From JAZGGS01 sp963749485 (GTDB lineage Bacteria; Bacteroidota; Ignavibacteria; Ignavibacteriales; Ignavibacteriaceae), in the NCBI GenBank assembly GCA_963749485.1, contig CAVVMV010000025.1, forward strand, positions 14,584 through 78,583: a stretch of DNA of 64,000 bases, written 5' to 3'. Shown here piece by piece: positions 1-10,747 of this stretch. The position numbers were made by a program, and so were the translations under genes. The first letter of the stretch is position 1. Each line of letters begins with the position of its first letter. The notes below the pieces were generated by a model. That model had not been told where the DNA came from and did no database searches. It worked only from the letters and a program-made list of their open reading frames with translations.

Positions 1-2
1 AT

Positions 3-164
3 GTAACCTCGGTTGTTGTTACTCACGATATGTACAGTGTTAAAAACGTAGCCAACCAGGTTGCAATGATGCACGAGGGAATAATCCATTTTACAGGAAG
101 CGCTGAGGAGTTAGTTAATTCGGATGACCCCATTATTAAGCAATTTATACAGCGTACTGAATAA
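3..164 (+). CDS. ABC transporter ATP-binding protein, C-terminal end (partial)
   Basis: The reading frame is open from the window edge to a TAA at 162-164. The 53 residues contain the H-loop motif VVVTHDM, followed by VAMMHEG and a tail ending KQFIQRTE. The switch histidine followed by a short D/S-rich tail and a KQF ending is typical of MlaF-type ATPases of lipid (MCE/Mla) transporters, which drive phospholipid movement between the membranes. Walker A and B lie outside the window, so the MlaF assignment is inference; membership of the ABC ATPase family is firm. Confidence 0.75.
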   Translation, partial: VTSVVVTHDMYSVKNVANQVAMMHEGIIHFTGSAEELVNSDDPIIKQFIQRTE

Positions 165-189
165 ACTTTTAAGACAAGACAAAGTTTAA

Positions 190-221
190 AAATAAAAAGG
201 CGAAGAAAATATCTTCGCCTT
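190..221 (-). terminator. Rho-independent terminator of the outer-membrane protein gene
   Basis: A perfect 10-bp stem (AAGGCGAAGA at 197-206 with TCTTCGCCTT at 212-221) is followed on the minus strand by a T-rich tract. It sits just after the stop of the minus-strand gene at 250-1078 and also separates it from the convergent ABC gene. Nearly the same hairpin recurs at 1385-1413. Confidence 0.8.
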
Positions 222-249
222 GTGAATCTGTTAATAATCACTTTTTATT

Positions 250-1078
250 TCAGTTAAGCAGAAAGCCAAAACCTGCAAAAACCGACAGAAAGTTTATATT
301 GGAAGCACCAACATCAGCTTCCTCAAAAAGGTATGAATATTCTAAACCAACATTCAATCTTATCTTATCCGTAATGCCATAGTAAGCTCCAATTGTGGGA
401 ACTATACCGAATATTGTGCTGGATTCAGTCTCCTCGGTAGTTCCAGAAGTTTGTGCAGTTTTTTGCAGAGATTTATTAGCTTCAAAAAATGGAAGAGTTA
501 CTATTGATTTCCAGGTTTTAAAAAAAGGACCAATCTGAAATCCAACATATGGTAATAATGACGCCGCCGGTTATGCAGTTGGGTAAACCGAGGCAGGAAG
601 GATCAAGTCCAATCGTATATATTATACCTAGCAGAATCACAATCTGGCTATTGGTTAGGGTTTGAGTGTATTCCTCTTGAGTTGTTTTTGCTAGCTGTGA
701 AAAATCCACATCTTGCTCACCGAATTTAATATAACCCACTTTCAATGTGAACTGCAACGTGTTAAGAAAAGAGTACCCGCCATAAACATGTCCTGACCAA
801 CCTGTGCCGGCATACTTTTTAAAATCCTCACCAAACGGAAAAGTAATATCCCCAAGTAAACCAATCATAATGGAACCGGGAATCAGTTTTCCTTCATCTC
901 CCGGTAACTTGGTTGGTAAATCATTCGTAGAAGTTGCTTCAGATTTATTTAATACTGAATTCTTAACTAAGATTATATCCTCCCCAACAATATCTGAAAG
1001 TAGTTGTAATTTCATCTGAGCAATGGTAATAGATGAGACAACAAGAACAGCCAGAAAACACAATAGAAATTTTTGCAT
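250..1078 (-). CDS. Outer-membrane beta-barrel protein (frameshifted)
   Basis: The protein starts MQKFLLCFLAVLVVSS with a signal peptide ending in IAQ, then a low-complexity stretch, then alternating amphipathic strands (GWSGHVYGGYSF, LKVGYIKFGE, IRLNVGLEYSYLFEE) and ends FLLN. This is the pattern of a small barrel protein of about 275 residues. One extra base near 550-562 breaks the frame; after correction the protein reads on through YVGFQIGPFF to the stop at 250-252. The neighbour at 1440-2142 has the same N-terminal pattern (AQMKL) and looks paralogous. No specific family could be named; transport or structural function is unknown. Confidence 0.6.
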
Positions 1079-1384
1079 AGAAGCCTCCTATACTTGTTGA
1101 TAAGATGATTTTATTGCTACGGTGTTTAACCGAATTTTAAAATTATATTTATTTGAAGTACACTGTCTATTCCTAGTGCCTTGTATTAACAAAACATAGA
1201 TATTGGGTTATAGGGCAGCTCATATATAATAAAAATAGCAATGATAAATTATCAATTATTTTTATTCGGCAACTAATAAATTTGTTTTGTTAAAGTGATA
1301 TCTGCTAATATTGGTGAATTGTTAAAGTATGTTGGAGATCATACTGAAATAAATTTTTAAAAGAAGTGCTTAAGAGAAGCATTT
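1079..1384. other. AT-rich intergenic region between two outer-membrane protein genes
   Basis: Both flanking genes are on the minus strand, so this region should hold the promoter of the 250-1078 gene. A GGAGGC ribosome-binding site read on the minus strand (GCCTCC at 1082-1087) lies just upstream of its ATG. I see no ORF, RNA gene or clear repeat in the rest. Confidence 0.4.
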
Positions 1385-1413
1385 AAAAAAAAGGCGAAGA
1401 ATAAATCTTCGCC
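1385..1413 (-). terminator. Rho-independent terminator of the second outer-membrane protein gene
   Basis: An 8-bp stem (GGCGAAGA at 1393-1400 with TCTTCGCC at 1406-1413) is followed on the minus strand by an uninterrupted T run. It lies just after the stop of the minus-strand gene at 1440-2142. The stem matches the one at 197-221, pointing to a shared origin of the two gene ends. Confidence 0.85.
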
Positions 1414-1439
1414 CATTGAAATTATTATTTTAATTTAGT

Positions 1440-2142
1440 CTAATGTAATGCAAACATTGCACCGAATAAAATTCCTATCGCACTTGTAGTAGATCCACTT
1501 GTAAAGATCATATTATATTCTGCAGAGATGGAAAGTAATATTGCGGCTGATACTAAAAAGTACGCACCAAGTCGTGGTGTTATTCCAAATTCAGTACTAG
1601 TTTCACTCTCACACCATATGTTTGACCAAAAATGGTATGGGTGGATAGTGATAGCTAATAAGATACAGTCCAAGAGCCAGCTCCAATAAACGGCATAAAC
1701 TTTTTACCAGGATTAAAAACATAATTTAATCCCAACAATATTGGAATCCAGGAAAAACTTTGATCTAGCACCTTGTACGGATTCCTTTTCGCTAAAGGTT
1801 ACATAACCAGCAGAAACATTTAAAAGAAGACTTCTGGCAATCATATAACCAAGCATTGCATGAGCTGAAAATCCTGTGCTCCATGCATCACCAAAATCTC
1901 CGGTAGGTATTGTAGCATCTGCTAAAAGACCAACAAACCACATTTTTAAGAATTCACCGCCAGCAGGATTTGTAACTTCAGGTGGGAGTTCCAGTTTAAG
2001 ATTCGATTCCAGGTTATTTTCCATAAAACTGGTCGGTCGCTCCCCGGTAAGTTCCTGGGAAAGATTAAGCTTCATCTGGGCATTTAATGCTTAACGATGA
2101 AACCAGCAAAAAAGAGAAAAGAATAAATAGAGTTCTTCTCAT
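1440..2142 (-). CDS. Outer-membrane beta-barrel protein paralogue (several frameshifts)
   Basis: The true start is ATG at 2140-2142: MRRTLFILFSFLLVSS plus a signal peptide ending in NAQ, preceded by AGGAGGC. After one extra A near 2090 the protein continues MKLNLSQELTGERP and then barrel-like strands (STGFSAHAMLGYMIA, LLLNVSAGYVTFSE). Another extra A near 1728 restores YVFNPGKKFMPFIGAG, and a further shift near 1670 leads to the last strands, ending FALH. About 234 residues in all. It resembles the downstream gene in its signal peptide, the AQMKL junction and its terminator. The exact function is not recognisable. Confidence 0.55.
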
Positions 2143-2332
2143 GAACGCCTCCTATTGTTGTTAGTGAGTAGATTTATTGTAGAACATTTGAAAATCTTTC
2201 TCTATCCCATTTATTTTCTCTTGAAAATACACAATCATTGATAAAAGTCAAACAATATTTTTTATAATTGTTTAAGAAATTCAGTATTTTTTAGGTTATA
2301 ACACAGAATTAGTTAATAATCTTAAGCGAAAT

Positions 2333-2810
2333 ATGCTTGTTGCAAATAATATAGTTGAAGTTATCCAGTTAATGCTTGCACCCGGTTTGATGATATCGGC
2401 TTGCGGTCTTTTACTACTGGGAGTGAATAATAAATATTCATTAGTGGTAAACAGGATAAGATTGTTAAATGATGAGAAAAGAAAAATATTGGAACAAAGC
2501 GGAAAGAGTGAAACTGCTCTTTCAGATAATGTTCGGCTGGAGAGCATATCAATTCAGCTTGAGAAGCTTGTTCACCGGGTTAAACTCGTAAAGCGTGCTG
2601 TACAGAACTATACTATTGCAGTTGCACTTTTTATTTTAACCTCTATTTTAATTGGAATCAGTTACGTTGTTTAAAATGAAAAATTTTCAATACCTTATAA
2701 CAATAATCTTTTTATTAGGAATGTTACTTGTTTTAGCAGGTGCTTTATTTGCAGCTTACGAAACCAAGAAAGGTTATGAAATTATACACCTTGAGGTTGA
2801 AGCAGAATAA
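2333..2810 (+). CDS. DUF2721 family membrane protein (frameshifted)
   Basis: The N-terminal 113 residues hold one membrane segment (LAPGLMISACGLLLLG), the family-like stretch NKYSLVVNRIRLLND, a charged coiled region and a second membrane segment near the break. One extra base near 2667-2672 causes an early stop; the next frame continues with MKNFQYLITIIFLLG, a third membrane helix and a YETKKGYEI tail to a TAA at 2808-2810. The three-helix layout with a cytoplasmic coiled region fits DUF2721, whose function is unknown. Length after joining is about 158 residues. Confidence 0.65.
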
Positions 2811-2816
2811 TTAAAA

Positions 2817-3774
2817 TTATTTTGCTACTATTCTTGTTCCACAATCCGGATCAGAGAGCTGGTTTGAATCTGTTATTATAGTTTCTTTTCCTCCATTTTT
2901 CACAAACTCAATTGCAGCTAAAATTTTAGGACCCATACTTCCTGCAGCAAACTCGCCTTTTTTGTAATATTTTTCTGCTTCTTTAACAGTTATTTTGTTA
3001 AGTTCCTTTTGATCAGGCTTTTTGAAATTTATATAAACTTTGGATACATCTGTTAATAGAAAAAACGCATCTGCACCAATATCCCTTGCAAGCAATGATG
3101 AAGCAAGGTCTTTATCAATTACAGCTTCAACCCCATTCAGGCATTTATTTTCATCCCTGTAAACCGGAACTCCGCCGCCGCCTAAAGCAATTACAATGTT
3201 TCCTCTTTTTACAAGGTCCCGGATTATTTTTTTGTTAATTATCTCCTTCGGCTGGGGTGAAGGGACTACTCTTCTCCAACCTCTTTTACCCGGGTCCTCT
3301 TTAAATACAAGGTCCTTCGATTTTGCAAGAAGTTCAGCTTCTTCTTTTAGAAAATAAGCTCCGATCGGTTTTGTAGGATCTTTAAAAGCAGGATCATTTT
3401 TATCAACAACTACCTGTGTTATTACTGTTACAACGTTCTTTCTTACTTTATATTCTGTAAGGATATTCTTCATCTGGCGCTCTATCATATACCCTATTCC
3501 GCCTTGTGAATCAGCAACACAAATATCCAGATGGCATTTTAGGAATTTTATATTCTTTATGCCCCGCATCATTTCTTAGCATAATGTTACCAACCTGCGG
3601 ACCATTTCCATGTGTGATAACAATATTGTAGCCATCTTCAATCAGTTTTAACAGGTGAATACATGTATTGTAAGTATTCTTTTCCTGCTGTTGTATTGTT
3701 CCAATATCAACTCCTCTAAGCAGTGCGTTTCCGCCAAGAGCAACAACAGCAAGTTTTTTCTTTTCTTTACTCAT
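2817..3774 (-). CDS. arcC: Carbamate kinase (frameshifted)
   Basis: Carbamate kinase makes ATP from carbamoyl phosphate and ADP in arginine or agmatine fermentation. Family motifs are present in order: VALGGNAL near residue 10, ITHGNGPQVGN near 55, the GIGYMIERQM helix, ALGGGGVPV, IDKDLASSLLA and GSMGPK near the C-terminus. The corrected length of about 318 residues is normal. One extra T inside the codons for KMPLDICV (near 3546) splits the gene. No arginine deiminase or ornithine carbamoyltransferase gene lies next to it, so its pathway partners are elsewhere or it serves another carbamoyl phosphate source. Confidence 0.9.
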
Positions 3775-3968
3775 CTTGAAATTAGTTATTCGTTCCAGGT
3801 TTTTTTCAATTATTATTGGAAAATCGAAACATAAACTTAAACAGCTTACCTGTTAAAAAAAACAAAATTTGGCTGATCTTAATCTTTTATAGGAAAGATC
3901 TATTTTGCGTTTGAGCTATTATTCAATAATCACTATGTTTGATAAAAACAGAGAATAAGTTAGCATAT

Positions 3969-4571
3969 ATGAACCCGAAAAACCCTTTTGACATTAAGGA
4001 ATTATTAAAACCTGATAATATGCTTAGGCTTTATGCAAGCGGTGCTTTTCCTATGGCTGATGAAGAAACGGGTAATATTAATTGGTTTATGCCCGAAGTG
4101 AGAACGATTATTCCGCTGGAGAAATATAATATTCCACGCTCTGCCAGGAAGGCAATTGAAAAAATAGATTTTGAGATCCGCTTTAATACAAATCTTATGG
4201 CTGTGGTGGAAGGATGTGCTGATAGGGAAACAACGTGGATTTCCGGTGAGTTAATTGATGCTTACCGCAGGTTAAAAAAGCGCGGACATGTTCATACAGT
4301 GGAAACATGGTTAAACAATAAACTTGTTGGCGGACTTTATGGTGTTACATTCAGGGGTGCGTTTTTTGGTGAATCAATGTTTTCCAAAGTTTCGGAAGCT
4401 TCCAAAGCAGCGCTTATTGCACTTATCAAACATCTTAAAGAGAAAGATTTTGTTCTGCTCGATGTGCAGTATATGACTGATCATTTTAAAATGTTTGGCG
4501 CTAAGGAAATTTCACTTGAAGAATATACCAAGCTGCTTTATACCGCATATACAAGAGCTTGCGAGTTTTAA
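3969..4571 (+). CDS. aat: Leucyl/phenylalanyl-tRNA--protein transferase
   Basis: This enzyme attaches Leu or Phe from tRNA to N-terminal Arg or Lys of proteins, marking them for ClpAP through the bacterial N-degron pathway. The family signatures are clear: YASGAFPMAD near the N-terminus, NINWFMPEVRTIIPL, GLYGVTFRGAFFGESMFS around residue 130 and DVQYMTDHFKMFGAKEIS near the C-terminus. I chose the ATG at 3969; an in-frame TTG at 3939 would only add ten unconserved residues. It is about 200 residues long, within the family range. It converges with the M24 peptidase gene. Confidence 0.93.
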   Translation: MNPKNPFDIKELLKPDNMLRLYASGAFPMADEETGNINWFMPEVRTIIPLEKYNIPRSARKAIEKIDFEIRFNTNLMAVVEGCADRETTWISGELIDAYRRLKKRGHVHTVETWLNNKLVGGLYGVTFRGAFFGESMFSKVSEASKAALIALIKHLKEKDFVLLDVQYMTDHFKMFGAKEISLEEYTKLLYTAYTRACEF

Positions 4572-4599
4572 GTAAGCAAGAATTTAATAAATCAATTTC

Positions 4600-5795
4600 C
4601 TACGGTTTGATTAAAATTAATTCCTTCTGTGGTTTTGAGATAAACTCACACCCATCTTTTGTAAGATAAACTTCCTCCTCCAGGGTAGAAACTCCATAAC
4701 CTTTAACTGGCAGGCGCGGTTCAATTGTAAAAACCTGTCCTTCTTCAAGTTTCATAAAAGGTGCATTGCCGTACCGTTCCCATCGCGGGAATAATCCTGC
4801 AACACCATCATGTACAGTTTTACCAACCTGGTGACCAAGTCCATGAGGATATTCGTCGTAACCATTTTCCGTAATATAATTTCTTGCAATATCATCCATC
4901 TCTACACCAGTTACTCCCGGTTTAATTTTATCAGCAACCATTTGTATCGAATCCCTGATAACTTCAAATCCTTTTTGTACTTCATCCGGAGCTTTAGTTT
5001 CTCCATCATTTAATATGTACCAGGTTCTCTGCAAATCAGAGCAATACTCTTTATACTTTATTCCAAAATCCATATTAACAATTGTGCCTTTTGTAATTAC
5101 CTTATCGCTTGGTCCTTCGTGCGGACCGTTAGGATTGGGACCCGCAAAAACTGCAGGACAATGCGTTTCTTCCCATCCAGGTTCAAATCCTTTTTCTTCA
5201 TATTTTTTCTTAACAAAATTTGCTACATCTATTTCGGTCATTCCAGGTTTAATATAACTGGTAACCATATCAAATATTTTTAAGTGTTTCATCAACTGCT
5301 TCTTTCATTATTGCCAGCTCTGCTGCTGATTTTCTTCCTCTCAATGATGAGATAATTCCTTCAGAGCTTACTAATCGGTTTATATAATCAGTATTTGCAA
5401 GATGATCCAGCAAAACCTGGTGCATTCCGTATGTTAAACCATCTGCAAGCACAGAATTTTTGGAATAATTAATTGCTATTTTTTTAGGATCTTTTTTCGA
5501 AATGTATTCTCTTAATGGTTCTCTAATAGATTTTAGATAGCGTAATAATATTTTTATATAGCCCAAGCTTTTTAAAATTACCTTCTTCCATTGAACCAAC
5601 AACTGCAGTTGTATCGCCATCTTTATTTATTATAAAAGCTGCTTGCCAGGTTGAGTTTCCACCTACGATCATCTCCATAGCAGGATCCCTCAAAACAGCA
5701 CTTTCTCTTACAAAAGTGATCCACATATCAATATCCTTTTCCTTTAAAATGGAAACTGCCTGCTTAATTTTTTCTTTAAATATTTCAGTATTCAT
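4600..5795 (-). CDS. M24 family aminopeptidase (Xaa-Pro dipeptidase-like; two frameshifts)
   Basis: The C-terminal half has the pita-bread metallopeptidase fold: CPAVFAGPNPNGPHEGP, VNMDFGIKYKEYCSDLQRT with the metal-binding aspartates, HGLGHQVGKTVHDG and TIEPRLPV plus STLEEEVYL with the metal-binding glutamates. The N-terminal half is the creatinase-like domain. Two single extra bases, near 5545 and 5290, split the gene into three pieces; after correction it has about 397 residues, as expected for a prolidase or aminopeptidase P relative. Such enzymes release N-terminal residues ahead of proline; the exact specificity cannot be told. Confidence 0.85.
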
Positions 5796-6018
5796 ATTTA
5801 TCTCCCTAAGAAGGAATTGTTATAGTTTTCATTTTGGTAATGCAATTTATCAAATAAGAATTGAAGTTACCATAACAAGCACGTTCGCCTAGCTGCTGAG
5901 AATACGATTAATAGTTTTTACAAAAGCAGGTTAGGGTTTTCAGTTTACTATTTCGTAATTTTCATTTTCACAATTTTTTTAACTTGTAATAAATATACTT
6001 TAAAGATAAGAGGTCGCA

Positions 6019-7361
6019 ATGGCTGAATACGTTGAACAATTACTAGCAGATGTAAAAGCAAAAAATCCGAGTGAGCCGGAATTCCACCAGGCAGTGGAAG
6101 AGGTGCTCGGTTCATTAATATTAGTACTTCAAAAACATCCCGAATACAGATTCAATGAAAATACTGGAAAGAATGGTTGAACCTGAGCGGGTTATCATGT
6201 TCAGGGTTCCGTGGATGGATGACCAGGGAGATATTCATATTAACCGCGGTTACCGTATAGAAATGAATAGCGCCATTGGTCCATACAAAGGCGGTTTAAG
6301 GTTTCACCCATCAGTAACTCTCGGCATACTTAAATTTTTAGCTTTCGAGCAGGTATTTAAAAATGCACTTACCACACTTACCAATGGGTGGCGGTAAGGG
6401 TGGTTCAGATTTTAATCCAAAAGCTAAAAGTGATAATGAAATTATGCGTTTTTGCCAGAGCTTTATGACGGAGCTTTCGAGACATATTGGACCTCACACT
6501 GATGTGCCGGCTGGCGATATTGGTGTTGGCACAAGAGAAATAGGATTTCTTTACGGGCAGTATAAAAGAATTAGAAATGAATCGACAGGAGTTTTAACAG
6601 GTAAAGGAATTAACTGGGGTGGTTCGTTAATAAGACCTGAAGCGACAGGTTTTGGAGTTGTTTATTTTGCAGAGGAAATGTTAAAAACTAAAGAGACTAC
6701 TTTTGATGGAAAGATAGTTGCAGTTTCCGGTTTTGGAAACGTTGCCTGGGGTGCAGTTCAAAAAGTAAATGGATTTGGCGGTAAAGTTGTTACTCTTTCA
6801 GGTCCGGATGGTTTTATTTATGATGCTGATGGAGTTAGCGGTGAAAAAGTTGATTATATGCTGAAGTTAAGATCGAGCAATAAAGATGCTGTTGAAGATT
6901 ATGCAAAAGAGTTTAAAGTTGAATTCTTTGCAGGTAAAAAACCATGGGGAGTTAAAGTAGATGTAGCTCTTCCCTGTGCCTGTGAAAACGAAATTTACGA
7001 GGAAGATGCAAAAGAACTTGTTAAGAATGGCTGCATGTGCGTATGCGAAGGTGCAAACATGCCAACCACCGCTGAAGGTTATGATGTTTTTAGTGAAGCT
7101 GGAATTTTATATGCACCGGGTAAAGCTTCTAATGCAGGTGGAGTTGCTACATCAGGATTGGAAATGTCGCAGAACTCTATGCGTCTTCCCTGGCCAAGGG
7201 AAGAAGTTGATAATCGTCTGCACGAAATAATGAAAAGAATACACGAAACCTGTATAACAACTGCTGAAAAATATGGAACTCCGGGTAACTACGTAAACGG
7301 TGCAAACATTGCAGGATTCCTAAAAGTAGCTGATGCAATGATTGACCAGGGATTAGTTTGA
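6019..7361 (+). CDS. gdhA: Glutamate dehydrogenase, first copy (two frameshifts)
   Basis: This enzyme reversibly aminates 2-oxoglutarate to glutamate. The start is ATG at 6019 (MAEYVEQLL). Motifs include NSAIGPYKGGLRFHPS, PMGGGKGGSDF with the catalytic lysine, DVPAGDIGVGTREIG, the nucleotide-binding VSGFGNVAWG and NAGGVATSGLEMSQNS. Compared with the intact copy at 10748-12109, there is one extra G near 6157 and one extra A near 6380 (CTT-A-CCA); corrected length is 446 residues. The cofactor-specificity region reads TLSGPDGF, where the second copy has TFSDSNGY, so nucleotide preference may differ. It heads the first of two tandem pairs with the receiver-PPDK-like gene. Confidence 0.93.
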
Positions 7362-7370
7362 TAATTTAGA

Positions 7371-7396
7371 AAGGCGGTTTTCTTAGAACCGCTTTT
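7371..7396 (+). terminator. Rho-independent terminator after the first gdhA
   Basis: A 9-bp stem with one G-U pair (7371-7379 with 7387-7395) runs into a short T tract. It lies 10 bases after the gdhA stop. It suggests that the following large gene at 7560 has its own promoter. Confidence 0.7.
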
Positions 7397-7559
7397 CAAC
7401 TTATTCTGTTTAGTGACTACTCATACTGACTCCTGACTTCTATATTCTTAATTCTGAGTGCTGAGTTTTGTGTTCTTACTCTCCTTTCCTGCTTTTCACT
7501 CCTCCATTATTTATATTTACGGGAATAAAAATAAGATGCCCCAATAACACATTTATTTA

Positions 7560-10554
7560 ATGAATACAATTGATCAACTAAAAGAATTTAAGTTAGAAGA
7601 CCTCTTTAGCACAAGGTTAAAAAAGTTCAAGAGGCTGATGCGTTTTAAAATTCGTGAGATCCTTCTTGTATCAAGTATTTACGATAACTACTTATTTGAA
7701 GAGGGTGGCAGACTTTATGAACTTATAAGAAGTGAATACCAGAACCTTAACCTTAGCCAGTCGCCCGATATAACTCATGTAACCACAAGTAAAGAAGCCC
7801 TGGAGTTACTACAAAGCGAAAACGAGTTCGATCTTATTATTACCACTCTTCACATAGAAGATATGCACGTTATTAAGTTTGCGAATATGGTTAAAGAGGA
7901 AGGTATCGAGCTCCCGATAATACTACTGGCATACGACAACAAGGAAAGAAAAGAACTGGTAACAAATTATGATACATCAGTTTTTGAACGAATATTTGTA
8001 TGGGGTGGAGACTATCACCTGATTATAGGAATCGTAAAGTATATGGAAGACCGGATGAATGTAGAAAATGATACAAAGAATATAGGTGTGCAAGTAATAA
8101 TTTTAGTTGAAGATAATATTAAATTCTACTCATCCTACCTGCCATTAATTTATACTGAATTAGTTAAGCAGTCACAGCGTCTTATATCGGAAGGTATAAA
8201 TATTTCGCACAGAACCCTTAGATCTCGTGCACGCCCTAAAATTCTTCTGTGCACAACTTACGAAGAAGCCTGGGAATACTATGAAAAATACGAACAGTTT
8301 GTGCTTGGAATTATCTCGGATAATAATTTTAAATACCACGGAGAAAGAGATCCCGAAGCCGGTTTAAAATTTGCAAAGGCTGTGAAGGAAAGACATTCGG
8401 ATATACCAATTCTTATCCAGACAAGCGACGAGGCACTCAAGGATAAAGTTGAAGAAATTGGTGCGTCATTCCTGCAAAAAAATTCTCCCCGACTTCTTTA
8501 CCTGCTTAGAAAGTTTATGTTAAAACATTTTGGTTTTGGAGATTTTGTCTTTACAAATCCTAATGGAGACATTATAAGCATAGCATCTAATTTAAAAGAA
8601 CTTGCTGAACATATAAAAACGATTCCTGAAGATTCTCTTCTTTATCATGCTGAGGGAAATCACTTTTCAAGATGGCTTAAAGCAAGAACCGAGTTCTGGC
8701 TGGCTCACAAGCTTCGTCCTCATAAAGTATCCGATTTCAATTCCCTTGATGATCTGCGTAATGAACTAATTTCTTCGATTGTTGATTATATAGAAGACCG
8801 CACAAAAGGTGTAATCTCAGACTTCAATAAAAACTTTTTTGATCCTAAAAACAGTTTTGCGCGTATCGGAGGCGGTTCACTGGGCGGTAAAGCACGTGGG
8901 CTTGGATTCATTAATACATTAATTGCAAACTATGGCATGCGGGATCAATTTAAAGATGTCGAGGTATCGGTTCCATCTGCAGTGGTTATAGGAACTGATG
9001 TTTTTGACAGCTTTATATCAGAAAATAATTTTGAATTGTTTGCACTTAATGAATCGGATGACCTGGTAATTACTCAAAAATTTATTGAGGCAGAATATTT
9101 TCCAGATGAAATATTAGAAAAATTAACTGACTTTCTAAACATTATAAAAGGACCAATTGCCGTAAGGTCATCCAGTTTGCTGGAAGATTCACAATTTCAG
9201 CCCTTTGCTGGGGTCTATGAAACCTATATGCTTCCCAATAGTAATCCCGATATAGCAATTCGGTTAGATGAACTACTTCAAACTATAAAGTGTGTTTTTG
9301 CATCCACCTATCACCAAAAAGCCAAAGATTATATGAAGGCAACTGCATATAGACTCGAAGAAGAAAAGATGGCGGTGATAATTCAAAAATTAGTTGGCGC
9401 TGAACATCATGGAAAATTCTACCCTGATTTTGCCGGTGTGGGTAAGTCGTACAATTTTTATCCAATTCCACCGCAAAAATCTGAGGATGGCATTGCACAT
9501 GTAGCACTCGGTTTGGGCAAGACAGTGGTGGAAGGAGGTAATACAGTAAGTTTCTGTCCTCGTTATCCAAAACATCTGCTGCAGTTCTTTACAACAAAAG
9601 AAACCATACGAAATGCACAACAGGATTTTTACGCACTCGATTTGAACGGTAAACTTGACCATCACCCAGATTCGATTGTGGATCCACTTGTTAAAAATTA
9701 CGAGCTTATAAAATCGGAAGAAGACGGTACTCTTTATGCCGTTGGTTCCACCTATTCCCCGGAGAATGAAGCTGTTTATGATGGAATATCCAGGGACGGA
9801 CTACGGATTGTAACATTTGCGCCAATTTTAAAACATAAAATGTTTCCACTGCCTGAAATTCTTAATCTTCTTTTAGGATTAGGAACTTGGGGAATGGGCT
9901 CGCCGGTTGAAATTGAATTTGCAGTTAACCTGCAGGTTCCTGAAGGAAAACCGAAAGAATTTGCAATGCTGCAGATGAGACCGCTGGTTATTAGCAAGGA
10001 GATAGATGAACTTGAATGTTGATGATATTGATGAGAAGGACCTTATTTGTCAAAGTGATCAGGTGTTAGGAAATGGAGCAACCGATGGTATACAAGACCT
10101 TATTTTTGTTGATATAAATAATTACGACAGGGGAAAAAGTAAACTAATTGCCGGCGAAATTAACCAGCTTAACTCTAAACTTCTTGAAGAGAAAAAACCG
10201 TACCTGCTAATTGGTGTTGGCAGATGGGGAAGCTTAGATCCCTGGTTGGGAATACCTGTAACCTGGGACCAGATTTCGGGTGCCGCCGCAATTGTTGAAT
10301 CTGGTTTTAAAGATTTTAATGTTGAACCCTCACAGGGAACACATTTTTTTCAGAATATTACTTCCTTCAGGGTTGGTTACTTTACTGTTGGTTCTTCCAG
10401 CAAAATTGGTTTTATCGATTGGGATTGGCTCAACAAGCAAGTTCCCGTAAATGAGATGAAATTTACAAGACACTTACGCTTTGAAAAACCAATTTCAGTA
10501 AGAATAAACGGTCATCTAAATAAAGGAATTATTACCAAACCGGGAATTTCTTAA
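7560..10554 (+). CDS. Receiver / PPDK N-terminal-like ATP-grasp protein, copy 1 (one frameshift)
   Basis: About 997 residues after removing one extra G near 10016 (CTT-G-AAT), which otherwise ends the protein at 10022. Residues ~35-170 form a receiver-like fold without the phosphoacceptor (DLIITTLH). Residues ~175-345 form a second receiver with ILVEDN, IISDNNF and FLQKNSP, keeping acidic pair, Asp and Lys. From about residue 440 (GGGSLGGKARGLGF) comes a domain like the nucleotide-binding part of PEP synthase and pyruvate phosphate dikinase, with AVRSSSLLEDSQF and LGLGKTVVEGGNTVSFCP. The phosphohistidine swivel and PEP-binding barrel are absent. The C-terminal part has VGVGRWGSLDPWLGIPV. Function unknown; ATP or PEP/pyruvate binding is inferred. 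It follows gdhA copy 1 and has a paralogue after copy 2. Confidence 0.85.
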
Positions 10555-10593
10555 ACTTACTAAGATTTATCAGTTTTACATTCTTAATAAAAT

Positions 10594-10620
10594 CTTGTAA
10601 TAAAAATTGTTACAAGCTTT
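10594..10620 (+). terminator. Possible terminator after the first receiver-PPDK gene
   Basis: A 7-bp stem (CTTGTAA at 10594-10600 with TTACAAG at 10610-10616) is followed by CTTTT. The stem is AT-rich, so the call is weak, but the position 40 bases after the stop is right. Confidence 0.4.
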
Positions 10621-10747
10621 TCACAATTTTAATTATACCCCTTAATTTCTAAAACATTTAGTTTTAACCTGAACTTGAACAATAATTATACAGGTAAATG
10701 ATTTTTATCATCTACATAAATGTTCTAAAATAAAAAGGAGTAATTGT

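Noticed and set aside
3939..3968. Upstream TTG start for aat
   Set aside because: The extra ten residues are not part of the family and no ribosome-binding site favours TTG.
6019..7361. Programmed frameshifting in gdhA
   Set aside because: The two breaks have no common slippery site, the second copy is intact, and similar breaks occur in unrelated genes.
10006..10554. Separate 182-residue gene
   Set aside because: It is the C-terminal part of the large protein, as shown by the intact copy at 12315-15329; only one extra base separates them.
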